NCBI GenBank assembly: GCA_026395175.1
Contig: JAPLZF010000018.1
Coordinates: 1 to 34,447, forward strand
Reading direction: 5' to 3'
Length of the DNA: 34,447 nucleotides
Source of the DNA: Candidatus Staskawiczbacteria bacterium
GTDB lineage: Bacteria; Patescibacteriota; Minisyncoccia; Minisyncoccales; Staskawiczbacteraceae
Under the pieces are notes generated by a model. It had not been told where the DNA came from. It saw only the letters and a list, made by a program, of their open reading frames with translations, and ran no database searches. The translations under genes and the position numbers were made by a program. Positions within the stretch are counted from its first letter, which is position 1. Each line of letters begins with the position of its first letter. This document shows, in pieces, positions 34,291 through 34,447 of this stretch.

Positions 34291-34447
<157 letters not shown>

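Overview
The window is an AT-rich bacterial ribosomal-protein super-operon, gene order fusA(3')-tuf-S10-spc-alpha-rplQ-rplM-rpsI. Protein sequences and layout are consistent with a Patescibacteria/CPR (Parcubacteria-like) genome: no rpmD between rpsE and rplO, most start codons lack an obvious Shine-Dalgarno, and AlaRS is short. Several units look different from this host style. They appear more GC-rich, have AAGGAG-like Shine-Dalgarno sequences, and each has its own sigma70-like promoter and intrinsic terminator. These units are: two small minus-strand cassettes between fusA and tuf that share a 63-bp promoter repeat and a covarying terminator fold and flank a hicBA toxin-antitoxin pair; a minus-strand small membrane-protein unit before adk; large single-chain purL; a divergent purM; and a small CheY-like pseudo-receiver before murA. 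Other observations are a single-base frameshift in rpsE, recurrent short palindromic modules just upstream of start codons, and AAAATTT heptamer arrays in intergenic gaps. All calls come from reading the sequence and the supplied ORF track; no database search was run. I saw no tRNA, rRNA or CRISPR array.
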